Assembly (NCBI RefSeq): GCF_025564065.1
Contig: NZ_JAMGZK010000039.1
Span: 1 to 64,000, forward strand
Length of the DNA stretch: 64,000 nucleotides
DNA from: Silvania hatchlandensis
GTDB lineage: Bacteria; Pseudomonadota; Gammaproteobacteria; Enterobacterales; Enterobacteriaceae
Direction of reading: 5' to 3'
The position numbers and the translations under genes were made by a program. This document shows positions 36,901 through 44,871 of the stretch, one piece after another. How positions within the stretch are numbered: position 1 is the stretch's first letter; every line of letters starts with the position of its first letter. The notes beneath the pieces are model-generated. The model saw only the letters and a program-made list of their open reading frames with translations, did not search any database and was not told the origin of the DNA.

Positions 36901-38220
36901 ATGTCTCTGCTGAATGCTTCCGATAAGGCGTTATGGCGTCTTGCGCTGCCGATGATCTTCTCCAACATCAGCGTTCCCCTGCTGGGGCTGGTGGATACAG
37001 CGGTGATCGGCCATCTGGATTCCCCTGTTTATCTCGGCGGCGTGGCGATTGGCGCTACGGCGACCAGCTTCCTGTTTATGCTGCTGCTCTTTTTGCGCAT
37101 GAGTACCACCGGGCTGACTGCCCAGGCGTATGGCGCGAAAGACCCTCACCGGCTGGCGCGGGCGCTGGTGCAGCCGCTGCTGATGGCGCTGGGTGCCGGG
37201 TTGCTGATTGTGCTGTTGCGCGCGCCGCTTATCGATCTGGCGCTGCATATCGTCGGCGGCAGCGAGGCGGTACTGCACCAGGCGCGGCGCTTCCTGGAGA
37301 TCCGCTGGCTCAGCGCCCCGGCCTCGCTGGCAAATCTGGTGCTGCTCGGCTGGCTACTGGGCGTTCAGTATGCCCGCGCGCCGGTGATCCTGCTGGTGGT
37401 CGGCAACCTGCTCAATATCGTGCTGGACCTGTGGCTGGTGATGGGGCTGCAGATGAACGTGCAGGGGGCCGCCCTGGCGACCGTCGTCGCGGAATATGCG
37501 ACCTTTTTCATTGGTTTATGGATGGTCTGGCGGGTGCTTGCCCTGCGCGGCATTTCATGGTCGTTGCTCAAAGCCAGCTGGCGCGGCAACGTCCGCCGAT
37601 TACTGGCGCTGAATCGCGACATTATGCTGCGCTCGCTGTTGCTCCAGCTGTGCTTCGGGGCGCTGACGGTGATGGGCGCGCGGCTGGGGCCAGAGATTGT
37701 CGCCGTGAACGCGGTGCTGATGACGCTGCTGACCTTTACCGCCTACGCGCTGGATGGCTTCGCCTATGCGGTGGAAGCGCACTCCGGGCAGGCTTACGGC
37801 GCGCGCGAAAGCGGCCAGCTGCGCGAGGTGTGGCGGGCGGCCTGCCGTCAGTCTGGGCTGGTGGCGCTGGCCTTTGCGCTTCTGTATGCCCTGGCGGGCG
37901 AGCAGATTATTGCCCTGCTGACGTCGCTGCCCGAGCTGCGGTCGCTGGCAAGCCACTACCTTATCTGGCAGGTGATTCTGCCGGTGGTGGGGGTCTGGTG
38001 CTATTTGCTGGATGGCATGTTTATTGGCGCAACACGCGGGGCAGAGATGCGCAACAGCATGGCAGTGGCGGCGGCCGGGTTTGGCCTGACGCTGATGACG
38101 CTGCCGTGGCTGGGGAATCACGGATTGTGGTTGGCGCTGTGCGTCTTTCTCGCCCTGCGAGGGCTGTCGCTGGCGTGGATCTGGCGTCGACACTGGCGCA
38201 ATAACACCTGGTTCCAGTAG
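36901..38220 (+). CDS. dinF: MATE family transporter DinF
   Basis: Inner-membrane multidrug/toxin extrusion family protein, 439 aa, twelve membrane segments in two halves. Recognisable blocks: RLALPMIFSNISVPLLGLVDTAVIG, LGWLLGVQYARAPVILLVVGN, ALDGFAYAVEAHSGQAYGAR. It is DNA-damage inducible as the second gene of the LexA operon; E. coli DinF has been linked to protection against oxidative stress and bile salts. The substrate is not established. Start at 36901, just after the lexA hairpin; TTATTCCT gives only a weak ribosome site, so coupling to lexA is loose. Confidence 0.95.
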   Translation: MSLLNASDKALWRLALPMIFSNISVPLLGLVDTAVIGHLDSPVYLGGVAIGATATSFLFMLLLFLRMSTTGLTAQAYGAKDPHRLARALVQPLLMALGAGLLIVLLRAPLIDLALHIVGGSEAVLHQARRFLEIRWLSAPASLANLVLLGWLLGVQYARAPVILLVVGNLLNIVLDLWLVMGLQMNVQGAALATVVAEYATFFIGLWMVWRVLALRGISWSLLKASWRGNVRRLLALNRDIMLRSLLLQLCFGALTVMGARLGPEIVAVNAVLMTLLTFTAYALDGFAYAVEAHSGQAYGARESGQLREVWRAACRQSGLVALAFALLYALAGEQIIALLTSLPELRSLASHYLIWQVILPVVGVWCYLLDGMFIGATRGAEMRNSMAVAAAGFGLTLMTLPWLGNHGLWLALCVFLALRGLSLAWIWRRHWRNNTWFQ

Positions 38221-38365
38221 CGGCTTCATCTGCGTAAATGGTAAAAGATTCCGAATAACGAACCCTACGCCGCACGCCTGACTATAATTATTATCACGTC
38301 CAGCACGAAACGTATCACACGGACGACATACTTATCCTACACGACCGAACGAAGAGGAATCGATG

Positions 38366-38575
38366 ATGAATAAAGACCAAGTCGGCGGCAACTGGAAACA
38401 GTTCAAAGGTAAAGTAAAAGAACAGTGGGGTGACCTGACCGACGATGACATGACCGTCATTGAAGGGAAACGTGACCAGCTGGTCGGGAAAATTCAGGAA
38501 CGCTATGGTTATGAGAAAGACCGGGCGGAAAAAGAGGTCGGTGACTGGGAAACCCGTAACGACTACCGCTGGTAA
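38366..38575 (+). CDS. yjbJ: CsbD family stress protein YjbJ
   Basis: Small acidic, helical protein of 69 aa, abundant in stationary and osmotically stressed E. coli; function unknown. The CsbD core is GGNWKQFKGKVKEQWGDLTDDD and GKRDQLVGKIQERYGYEKDRAEKEV. The second of two adjacent ATGs (38366) is chosen because GAGGA lies 7 nt before it. A TATAAT at 38283 may be its -10 box; no good -35 is seen, as is common for sigma-S promoters. Closed by a terminator. Confidence 0.95.
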   Translation: MNKDQVGGNWKQFKGKVKEQWGDLTDDDMTVIEGKRDQLVGKIQERYGYEKDRAEKEVGDWETRNDYRW

Positions 38576-38611
38576 GTAACCTATACCCGCAGGTACATGG
38601 ATGTACGCCCA

Positions 38612-38635
38612 GGGCGGCCTCAGGCCGCCCCTTTT
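38612..38635 (+). terminator. yjbJ terminator
   Basis: Stem GGGCGGCC / GGCCGCCC with a TCA loop, followed by CTTTTAT. It may also serve convergent zur. Confidence 0.8.
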
Positions 38636-38643
38636 ATATGCGT

Positions 38644-39159
38644 TTAGCGCGGTTTTTTCTTCAACAAAATGGAGTGGTCATGCTGGCAGTCGTCCTGATG
38701 ACGACAGGCTTCCACCTCCACGCAGCGGCTGCACAGCCCGTGTGCTTCGATGATGTTATGGCGTAGCGCAAATCCCATCTTCGCCGCCAGCGTATGCATG
38801 ATGTCCTCAACACCCTCCGCTCCCTCTTCCTTCACGCTGCCACAGCGATCGCAGATAAACATAGCTGAAGTGTGAGTCGGCTGGTCGAACAGATGGCACA
38901 GCACATAGCTGTTGGTCGACTCCACCTTATGCACAAAGCCTTGTTCCAGCAGGAAATCCAGCGCACGGTACACCGTTGGCGGTTTAGCCTGCGGCTCGCT
39001 GACGCGCAGCAAATCGAGCAGGTCGTAGGCGCTGATGGCCCCTTGCTGCAGGCTCAGAAGGCGGAGCACTTCAAGGCGCTGTGGGGTCAGGCGCACATTG
39101 CGTTGCGCGCACAGCTTTTCGGCTTGCGCTAACAGCTCCTGCTTTGTGGTCGTTTCCAT
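38644..39159 (-). CDS. zur: Zinc uptake regulator Zur
   Basis: Fur-family repressor that binds DNA when zinc is sufficient and controls zinc import and zinc-sparing genes. The start at 39159 (METTTKQELLAQAEKL) has GAGGTG upstream and gives 171 aa. Winged helix residues ~20-80 (RLTPQRLEVLRLL, KPPTVYRALDFLLEQGFVHKVES); zinc ligands include Cys/His in YVLCHLFDQPTHTSAMFICDRCG and the CSRC pair, with a Cys/His-rich tail CRHQDDCQHDHS. A Cys found in E. coli at KEECAEG is Gly here, not a known ligand. Divergent from the cupin gene. Confidence 0.97.
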   Translation of the reverse strand: METTTKQELLAQAEKLCAQRNVRLTPQRLEVLRLLSLQQGAISAYDLLDLLRVSEPQAKPPTVYRALDFLLEQGFVHKVESTNSYVLCHLFDQPTHTSAMFICDRCGSVKEEGAEGVEDIMHTLAAKMGFALRHNIIEAHGLCSRCVEVEACRHQDDCQHDHSILLKKKPR

Positions 39160-39273
39160 GTTGCACCTCGAATCTGTGGAATAGCAAACCTCCACTCTAC
39201 CATGTTCTGCCTGAAACGCCGAGGTCAGGCGGGTATGCTATACCTGACGCAAAACCACAAGGGGAACAACACA

Positions 39274-39762
39274 ATGAAAAGACCCGATTGCATTCAACAC
39301 TGGCGGGATCTGGAAGGGGCTGATAACTCAACCTATCCCGACAGTCCCGAGCTGTTTTCCATTGGCGCGCCGCTGGCCCGTACGCTGGGGCTCCGGCGCA
39401 TTGGCATCCACCATGAGCGCCTGCCGCCAGGACGCCGTACCTCATATCCGCATGCTGAAAGCGACGAAGAAGAATTTATCTACGTGCTGGAAGGCTACCC
39501 AGAGGCCTGGATCAACGGTTACCTGTGGAAACTGGAGCCGGGCGACAGCGTCGGTTTTCCTGCCGGCACCGGAGTGTGTCACACGTTTATCAACAATACG
39601 CTCGAGGACGTGCGGCTGCTGGTCGTGGGGGAAGCCAATAAAAAATTTAACCGGATTTATTACCCGTTAAATGCCGTGTATGCCGCCACCCGTGAGGATC
39701 GTTGGGTGGATCATCCGCCGCAGTTTTTTGGTCCGCACGATGGAAAACCTGGGCGAAAGTAA
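39274..39762 (+). CDS. Cupin domain protein
   Basis: Soluble 162-aa protein with one cupin beta-barrel. Motif 1 reads RRTSYPHAESDEEEFIYVLEG (~residues 48-68) with His and Glu ligands, motif 2 GDSVGFPAGTGVCHTFIN (~88-105) with the second His, so a divalent metal could be bound. The start at 39274 follows AAGGGG. Small cupins of this kind include sugar isomerases, oxygenases and detoxifying proteins; no catalytic assignment can be made. It lies head-to-head with zur and a palindrome GGTATGCTATACC sits upstream (about 39231-39243). E. coli has yjbL here instead, so the gene belongs to the variable zur-dusA interval. Confidence 0.8.
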   Translation: MKRPDCIQHWRDLEGADNSTYPDSPELFSIGAPLARTLGLRRIGIHHERLPPGRRTSYPHAESDEEEFIYVLEGYPEAWINGYLWKLEPGDSVGFPAGTGVCHTFINNTLEDVRLLVVGEANKKFNRIYYPLNAVYAATREDRWVDHPPQFFGPHDGKPGRK

Positions 39763-39931
39763 AAACCTCTTCTATACCTGGTGAAAGGAAATAAATATTA
39801 ACAAAATCAATCTAATACGAAAGAATGAGATGATTTTTTAGACCTACTACTTTTGTCACAGCGGATGTTTGTTCCTGCCTGCTAATGGCCGGCATGGGTT
39901 TGTACACACAAGCAGACAAGTCGAGCATACC

Positions 39932-41242
39932 GTGAAAAAACCTTATAACTTTGCTGTGGCTGGAGTAGCTGTCTCTGTTTTAATCATCAATCAAGCCGAA
40001 GCGGCGAATACCTGGACCGAGGCGCGAAATGACGCGATGGGCGGTACAGGGGTCGCTTCGGCACACTATGGTAGCGGGGTGCTGATTAACCCGGCGCTGC
40101 TGGCAAAATCGAAAGAGGATGATGATATCACTGTCATTCTGCCGTCGGTCGGCGCGCAGGTGAGCGACAAGGATAATTTGCAGGATGAGATCGATCAGAT
40201 CAGCGATCAAATCAGTTACTACGAAAACGTGATTGAAAATCTGACAACCCAGGCATTGCTGACGGACCCTCAGGGCACTGTTCGCCAGCTTCAGCTCGCG
40301 GCCACCACGCTTGCCGATGAGCTGGAGTTCCTCGACGGCAAAACGGCGCACGGCAACGCCGGGGCAGGCATTGCGGTCAGTATCCCCGGGGCGAATATCT
40401 CAATGGCGTTTGTCGCGAAAGCCTATGCCCACGCTCGCATCAGCTCGGAGATCGATCCGCAGGATATCGTTTTTTTGCGCAACATTGAGAACAGCGCAGG
40501 GATGACCAGCCAGATGGCGTTTAGCGCGGCGATCAACGGCAGCGATGTGATCACCCAGAACCTCAACTCAACGGCCTCCGGCAGGGCGGCGATTGTCTCT
40601 GACTACGGTATCGCCGTGGCCCGTCAGTTTGAGATGAACGGCATCCCGGTTTCAGTCGGCGTCACGCCGAAGCTGCAGCAAACCTGGCTGTATAACTACA
40701 CCACCTCCATTTACACCTACGACAGCAGCGATTTTAGCAGCAGTCGTTACCGTAATGACGACACCAGCTTCAACGTGGATGTCGGGCTGGCGGCCGACTT
40801 CGGTGACAACTGGACGATCGGCCTGAGCGGGCAGAACCTGATCTCCCATGATATTGATACTAATGATATTCGTATCCTTAACGGGCGTACCGGTGAAGTG
40901 GTGAGCTATCAGGATACCTATCAGATCAGGCCGCTGGTGACGGCAGGTGTGGCCTGGCACACCGACTTGCTCACCCTTAGCGCGGACGCCGACCTGACCG
41001 AGACCAAAGGCTTTAAAAGTGAAGCGAACTCGCAGTATGCCGGCGTGGGGGCAGAAGTGTCCCTGCTGGGCTGGCTGGCGGTGCGCGGGGGCTTTCGCGG
41101 TGATGTGAAGGGCAACGACAGCAACGTCTTTACTGGCGGCCTCGGCTTTGCGCCGTTTAACAGCGTGCATATCGATTTGACCGGCATCTACGGTGAAGAT
41201 GAAACCTGGGGCGCGGGCGCGCAGTTCAGCATGACCTTCTGA
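39932..41242 (+). CDS. TraF-like outer-membrane beta-barrel protein
   Basis: Exported protein of 436 aa resembling the family named after the plasmid conjugation protein TraF (TraF_2 type), here with no conjugation genes nearby. The GTG at 39932 starts a signal peptide (KKPYNFAVAGVAVSVLIINQAEA); the ribosome site is poor. The mature start NTWTEARNDAMGGTGVASAHYGSGVLINPAL is like FadL/TraF barrels. Residues ~80-115 form a predicted coiled coil (LQDEIDQISDQISYYENVIE). The remainder alternates polar and hydrophobic residues and ends FSMTF, a typical barrel terminus. Role unknown: possibly a porin or surface protein. It lies between zur and dusA in the variable block. Confidence 0.7.
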   Translation: MKKPYNFAVAGVAVSVLIINQAEAANTWTEARNDAMGGTGVASAHYGSGVLINPALLAKSKEDDDITVILPSVGAQVSDKDNLQDEIDQISDQISYYENVIENLTTQALLTDPQGTVRQLQLAATTLADELEFLDGKTAHGNAGAGIAVSIPGANISMAFVAKAYAHARISSEIDPQDIVFLRNIENSAGMTSQMAFSAAINGSDVITQNLNSTASGRAAIVSDYGIAVARQFEMNGIPVSVGVTPKLQQTWLYNYTTSIYTYDSSDFSSSRYRNDDTSFNVDVGLAADFGDNWTIGLSGQNLISHDIDTNDIRILNGRTGEVVSYQDTYQIRPLVTAGVAWHTDLLTLSADADLTETKGFKSEANSQYAGVGAEVSLLGWLAVRGGFRGDVKGNDSNVFTGGLGFAPFNSVHIDLTGIYGEDETWGAGAQFSMTF

Positions 41243-41250
41243 CATGATTG

Positions 41251-41263
41251 TGTACCGGGTACA
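41251..41263. promoter_or_regulatory. Operator-like palindrome 1 of the toxin-antitoxin operon
   Basis: TGTACCGGGTACA, perfect 6-bp arms around one base. It begins 8 nt after the upstream gene stop. Confidence 0.6.
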
Positions 41264-41280
41264 TTAAAATGGTTGATTAA

Positions 41281-41293
41281 TGTACGGTGTACA
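41281..41293. promoter_or_regulatory. Operator-like palindrome 2 of the toxin-antitoxin operon
   Basis: TGTACGGTGTACA, perfect 5-bp arms TGTAC / GTACA. It starts exactly 30 bp after palindrome 1 (about three helical turns), the layout expected for cooperative binding of the HTH antitoxin or its complex. Confidence 0.6.
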
Positions 41294-41333
41294 TGTAAGG
41301 TGCGTTAAGAAATACGATACCTCAGGGAGCGAG

Positions 41334-41657
41334 ATGTTTACTTTTATTGAGCTGCAGGGTTTCAGTAAACGGCGCAAGGCACTGCTGCCGGATGATGACT
41401 TTCGGGCCTTTCAGGAAGTATTAATTGAAGATCCAGAAGCTGGAGACACCCTTGCGGGGACAGGGGGATTTCGGAAGATTCGCTGGAGCCGTCCCGGAAT
41501 GGGAAAACGTGGCGGTGTACGGGTCATTTATTACAATGTGACGAGTAAAGGACGAATCTATCTGGCTCTGATGTATCCAAAAAATGAGCAGGATGATCTC
41601 ACCGAAGAGCAAAAGAAGGCGTTGAAGCAGTTATCCGATATATTGGTGAAACGCTAA
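41334..41657 (+). CDS. RelE/HigB-family toxin
   Basis: Likely mRNA-cleaving toxin of 107 aa. The ATG at 41334 (MFTFIELQGFSKRRKALL) has AGGGAG four nt upstream. Typical HigB-2/RelE features: central DDDFRAFQEVLIEDPEAGDTL, then GTGGFRKIRWSRPGMGKRGG and VRVIYYNVTSKGRIYLALMY, and a helical end DDLTEEQKKALKQLSDILV. The basic loop RWSRPGMGKRGG and Tyr residues fit ribosome-dependent RNase toxins. The antitoxin follows 68 nt downstream. Two palindromes upstream suggest autoregulation. It belongs to the variable block before dusA. Confidence 0.85.
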   Translation: MFTFIELQGFSKRRKALLPDDDFRAFQEVLIEDPEAGDTLAGTGGFRKIRWSRPGMGKRGGVRVIYYNVTSKGRIYLALMYPKNEQDDLTEEQKKALKQLSDILVKR

Positions 41658-41725
41658 GGTTCTTTAACGCCCATAGCGGCGAAGGTTAAGGCCCATGCGG
41701 CGTCAACGAGGGCGATGAGATTAAA

Positions 41726-42022
41726 ATGAAAGACGAATTATTTGCCGATCTGCTGGCCAGTGCAGAAGAAATGGTACGAATTGAAAAGGGTGAACAGACG
41801 CCAGACCCGGCGCATGTTCATACATTTAGCCCGATTGATGTTAAGGCGATTCGCGAGGCGACCGGGTTAAAACAGCAGGATTTTGCGGTGGCCGTGGGCG
41901 TCAGCTACGACCTGGTAAAAAGCTGGGAGACAAAACGGCGCCAGCCGACCGGCGCACCGCGAAAGCTCTTGCTGCTGTTACAGACTAACCCTTTTATTAT
42001 CAACCAGCTTAAAGTGATTTAG
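41726..42022 (+). CDS. HigA/NadS-type antitoxin
   Basis: HTH protein of 98 aa that should neutralise the preceding toxin and repress the operon. N-terminal helical, acidic region (LFADLLASAEEMVRIEKGEQ) for toxin binding; C-terminal XRE-type helix-turn-helix from about residue 40 (VKAIREATGLKQQDFAVAVG and WETKRRQPTGAPRKLL). The 68-nt gap to the toxin stop is larger than usual for such pairs, and only a weak GATGAGA ribosome site precedes the ATG; no better in-frame start is seen. Confidence 0.85.
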   Translation: MKDELFADLLASAEEMVRIEKGEQTPDPAHVHTFSPIDVKAIREATGLKQQDFAVAVGVSYDLVKSWETKRRQPTGAPRKLLLLLQTNPFIINQLKVI

Positions 42023-42092
42023 TCCAATGGTGCGCCTGTTCGCGAGCATCTGAAACAGCGGTATATAAGCGTACCAGCCGTATGAGGGCTGT

Positions 42093-42109
42093 TTACTATG
42101 TTATAGTAA
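42093..42109 (+). promoter_or_regulatory. Palindromic extended -10 promoter before dusA
   Basis: TTACTATGTTATAGTAA is an inverted repeat (arms TTACTAT / ATAGTAA) that contains the extended -10 element TGTTATAGT (42099-42107). It lies ~97 nt before dusA. A protein binding the palindrome would block the promoter; its identity is unknown. Confidence 0.5.
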
Positions 42110-42205
42110 GCCATCTTATCGTCGACCTCTGTATCGGAGTTCACCCTTATATGCGGTGTCCTTTTTGGTGTACTGAGGCATTAGAAATACGCCAATAATT
42201 TAAAA

Positions 42206-43243
42206 ATGCATCAAGATAAAGAATCTGAAAACATGCTGAAAACCAGCGTGATACCTGAGAAATCAACCGCGTTCCAGCCGTACCGTTTTTCCGTCGCACC
42301 GATGCTCGACTGGACGGACCGGCACTGCCGCTACTTCCTGCGCCTGCTTTCGCGTCATAGCTTGCTTTATACCGAGATGGTGACCACCGGGGCGATTATT
42401 CATGGCAAAGGCGACTACCTGGCCTTCAGCGAAGAAGAGCATCCGGTCGCCCTGCAGCTGGGGGGGAGCGACCCGGCGGCCCTGGCGCACTGCGCGAAGC
42501 TGGCTGAGGAACGCGGTTACGACGAGATTAACCTGAATGTCGGCTGCCCTTCCGACCGCGTACAGAACGGCATGTTTGGCGCCTGCCTGATGGGCAACGC
42601 CCAGTTGGTGGCCGACTGCGTGAAAGCGATGCGTGATGTGGTCTCCATTCCGGTAACGGTTAAAACCCGTATCGGCATCGACGATCAGGACAGCTATGAA
42701 TTTCTCTGCGATTTCATCAACACCGTCTCCGGTCATGGCGAGTGCGAGATGTTTATCATCCACGCCCGCAAGGCCTGGCTTTCGGGTCTGAGTCCGAAAG
42801 AGAACCGCGAGATCCCACCGCTGGATTATCCCCGTGTGTATCAGTTGAAGCGTGATTTCCCACAGCTGACAATGGCCATCAACGGCGGGATCACCTCGCT
42901 GGAAGAGGCCAAAACCCATCTGCAGCATATGGATGGCGTGATGGTCGGGCGCGAGGCGTATCAGAATCCGGGCATTATGGCGGCAGTGGATCGCGAGATC
43001 TTTGGCGTCAGCGGTACCGACCGTGACCCGGTTGCGGTGGTGCGCGCGATGTATCCGTACATTGAGCGTGAGCTTAGCAACGGTACCTATCTTGGCCACA
43101 TCTCCCGCCATATGCTGGGCCTGTTCCAGGGGATCCCCGGTGCACGCCAGTGGCGCCGTTACCTGAGCGAAAATGCGCATAAAGCCGGAGCCGATATCGA
43201 CGTGATGGAGCAGGCGCTACGTCTGGTGGCCGATAAGCGATAA
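42206..43243 (+). CDS. dusA: tRNA dihydrouridine synthase A
   Basis: FMN enzyme that reduces uridines 20/20a in tRNA D-loops. 345 aa; the ATG at 42206 aligns with the E. coli start although no clear ribosome site is seen; a second ATG at 42233 is possible. FMN/TIM-barrel motifs: [17 protein letters not shown], the catalytic Cys in [41 protein letters not shown] and [11 protein letters not shown]. dusA is a known integration target for mobile elements in many proteobacteria; here variable genes lie on its 5' side. Confidence 0.96.
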   Translation: MHQDKESENMLKTSVIPEKSTAFQPYRFSVAPMLDWTDRHCRYFLRLLSRHSLLYTEMVTTGAIIHGKGDYLAFSEEEHPVALQLGGSDPAALAHCAKLAEERGYDEINLNVGCPSDRVQNGMFGACLMGNAQLVADCVKAMRDVVSIPVTVKTRIGIDDQDSYEFLCDFINTVSGHGECEMFIIHARKAWLSGLSPKENREIPPLDYPRVYQLKRDFPQLTMAINGGITSLEEAKTHLQHMDGVMVGREAYQNPGIMAAVDREIFGVSGTDRDPVAVVRAMYPYIERELSNGTYLGHISRHMLGLFQGIPGARQWRRYLSENAHKAGADIDVMEQALRLVADKR

Positions 43244-43272
43244 TTTTCACTAAAAGTTGGTTAAATTCACCA

Positions 43273-43308
43273 CGCCCGGCAGCGCATCGCCGGGCGTTTT
43301 GTTTTTAT
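43273..43308 (+). terminator. dusA terminator
   Basis: Stem CGCCCGGC / GCCGGGCG with an 8-nt loop, then TTTTGTTTTTAT. Confidence 0.85.
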
Positions 43309-43324
43309 ATCAATAACTTATTTT

Positions 43325-43340
43325 TGGCACGTTTCTTGTA
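43325..43340 (+). promoter_or_regulatory. Sigma-54 promoter of pspG
   Basis: TGGCACGTTTCTTGTA fits the -24/-12 consensus TGGCACRN4TTGCW with one change in the -12 element. It lies 41 nt before pspG, which PspF activates from a sigma-54 promoter in E. coli. Confidence 0.8.
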
Positions 43341-43380
43341 ATAACCAGCGTATCGTTGTAACGCCTTGTGGGAGAGAGCC

Positions 43381-43623
43381 ATGCTGGAACTACTTTTTGT
43401 GATTGGGTTTTTTGTGATGTTGATGGTCACGGGCGTCTCGCTGCTGGGGATTATTGCCGCGCTGGTTGTGGCGATGGTGGTGATGTTTATCGGCGGGCTG
43501 TTTGCCCTGATGCTGAAGCTGCTGCCGTGGTTACTGTTGGCGATAGCGGTGGTGTGGGCGATACGGGCGATTAAAGCGCCAAAAGTCCCACAGTATCAGC
43601 GCAATAACCGCTTTCGTTACTAA
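43381..43623 (+). CDS. pspG: Envelope stress response protein PspG
   Basis: Small inner-membrane effector of the phage-shock response, 80 aa. Two or three hydrophobic stretches cover residues 2-22, 25-45 and 50-66; the tail KVPQYQRNNRFRY is basic. The ATG at 43381 follows GGGAGAG. It forms a single-gene unit of the Psp regulon, away from the main psp operon, as in E. coli. Confidence 0.95.
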   Translation: MLELLFVIGFFVMLMVTGVSLLGIIAALVVAMVVMFIGGLFALMLKLLPWLLLAIAVVWAIRAIKAPKVPQYQRNNRFRY

Positions 43624-43763
43624 GGTATTGAGCGCTTCGTCACATCCTTGCAACTTTTACGGCAGCATTGCTTAGAACGGAATAGGATTTAGTTATCGAA
43701 TCTGTCACTATTGCCGCCGTTAAAGAATTCATCGAGCTGTACCCTACATACAGCCGAACAAAA

Positions 43764-43790
43764 AAAGAAAGGGCTTCCCACGGGAAGCCC
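43764..43790 (-). terminator. qor terminator
   Basis: Stem GGGCTTCCC / GGGAAGCCC; read leftward it is followed by TTTCTTTTTTT. The 200-nt interval between pspG and qor holds no other recognisable element. Confidence 0.85.
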
Positions 43791-43823
43791 AATTTCTTTC
43801 TTTCCCCGTCATCATTAGCGGAA

Positions 43824-44807
43824 TCAGGGGATCAGTAAACTCGACCCTTGCGTGGCGCGACTCTCCAGCACCTCGTGCGCACGCTGCGCCTCGGCCAGCG
43901 GATACTTCTGCGCTTCTGTGACATCCACTTTGATCACGCCGCTGGCAATCAACGAGAACAGCTCGTTGCTGGCCTCCACCAGTTCATCATGGGTGGTGAT
44001 ATAGCCCTGCAGCGAAGGCCGGGTGGCGAACAGCGAACCTTTCTGGTTCAGGATCCCCAGATTGACCCCGGTCACCGGGCCAGAGGAGTTGCCGAAGCTG
44101 ACCATCAGGCCGCGACGCTGCAAACAATCCAGCGACGATTCCCAGGTGTCTTTACCCACTGAGTCATACACCACGCGCACTTTTTTTCCGCCGGTGATCT
44201 CTTTAACCCGCTCGACGACACTCTCTTCCCGGTAGTTAATCACCTGCCAGGCACCGGCCTGCAGCGCACGTTGCGCCTTTTGCGCACTGCCCACCGTGCC
44301 GATCAGTTTTGCCCCCAGCGCTTTTGCCCACTGGCAGGCAATCAGCCCGACGCCACCGGCAGCAGCATGGAACAGGAAGGGTTCATCGGGTTTGATTTCG
44401 TAGGTTTTACGCAGCAGATAGTAAACCGTCAGCCCTTTCAGGAACGACGCGGCGGCCTGCTCAAAGGAGATGGCGCCGGGCAAAATGGCGGCTTTCTCGG
44501 CCACAACGTTATGTACGGAACTGTAGGCCCCAAGGGCAGACTGGGCATACACCACCCGATCGCCTTCCTTGATATGCTTCACCGCATTGCCCACTTTCAC
44601 CACCACGCCGGCGGCTTCAGTTCCCAGGCCGCTCGGCAGGGCGGGTGGCGGATACAGCCCGCTGCGAATGTAGGTGTCGATGTAGTTAATGCCAATCGCT
44701 TTGTTCTCGACCTGGATTTCGTGTTCTCCAGGCGCGGCGGGGGTAAACTCCACCGCCTGCAAGACCTCCGGCCCACCGTGCTGGTTAAATTCGATACGCG
44801 TTGCCAT
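43824..44807 (-). CDS. qor: NADPH quinone oxidoreductase
   Basis: Cytoplasmic zeta-crystallin-like enzyme of the zinc-independent alcohol dehydrogenase superfamily, 327 aa. The start at 44807 (MATRIEFNQHGGPEVLQ) follows GGAGGAAAA; the open frame continues upstream without meaning. NADPH-binding Rossmann motif is AAAGGVGLIACQWAKALG (~150); the zinc ligands of true ADHs are absent, as in Qor. Divergent from dnaB, 64 nt apart. Confidence 0.97.
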   Translation of the reverse strand: MATRIEFNQHGGPEVLQAVEFTPAAPGEHEIQVENKAIGINYIDTYIRSGLYPPPALPSGLGTEAAGVVVKVGNAVKHIKEGDRVVYAQSALGAYSSVHNVVAEKAAILPGAISFEQAAASFLKGLTVYYLLRKTYEIKPDEPFLFHAAAGGVGLIACQWAKALGAKLIGTVGSAQKAQRALQAGAWQVINYREESVVERVKEITGGKKVRVVYDSVGKDTWESSLDCLQRRGLMVSFGNSSGPVTGVNLGILNQKGSLFATRPSLQGYITTHDELVEASNELFSLIASGVIKVDVTEAQKYPLAEAQRAHEVLESRATQGSSLLIP

Positions 44808-44871
44808 TTTTCCTCCCCAAAATTGTGCTAATCTGTCGGCCCCAATTTCTATCTCGGTAACTCCCTTCACT

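Noticed and set aside
36933-38204. Second long plus-strand frame over dinF (423 codons)
   Set aside because: Gly/Ala/Arg-rich shadow of dinF in another frame with no start signal or conserved motif.
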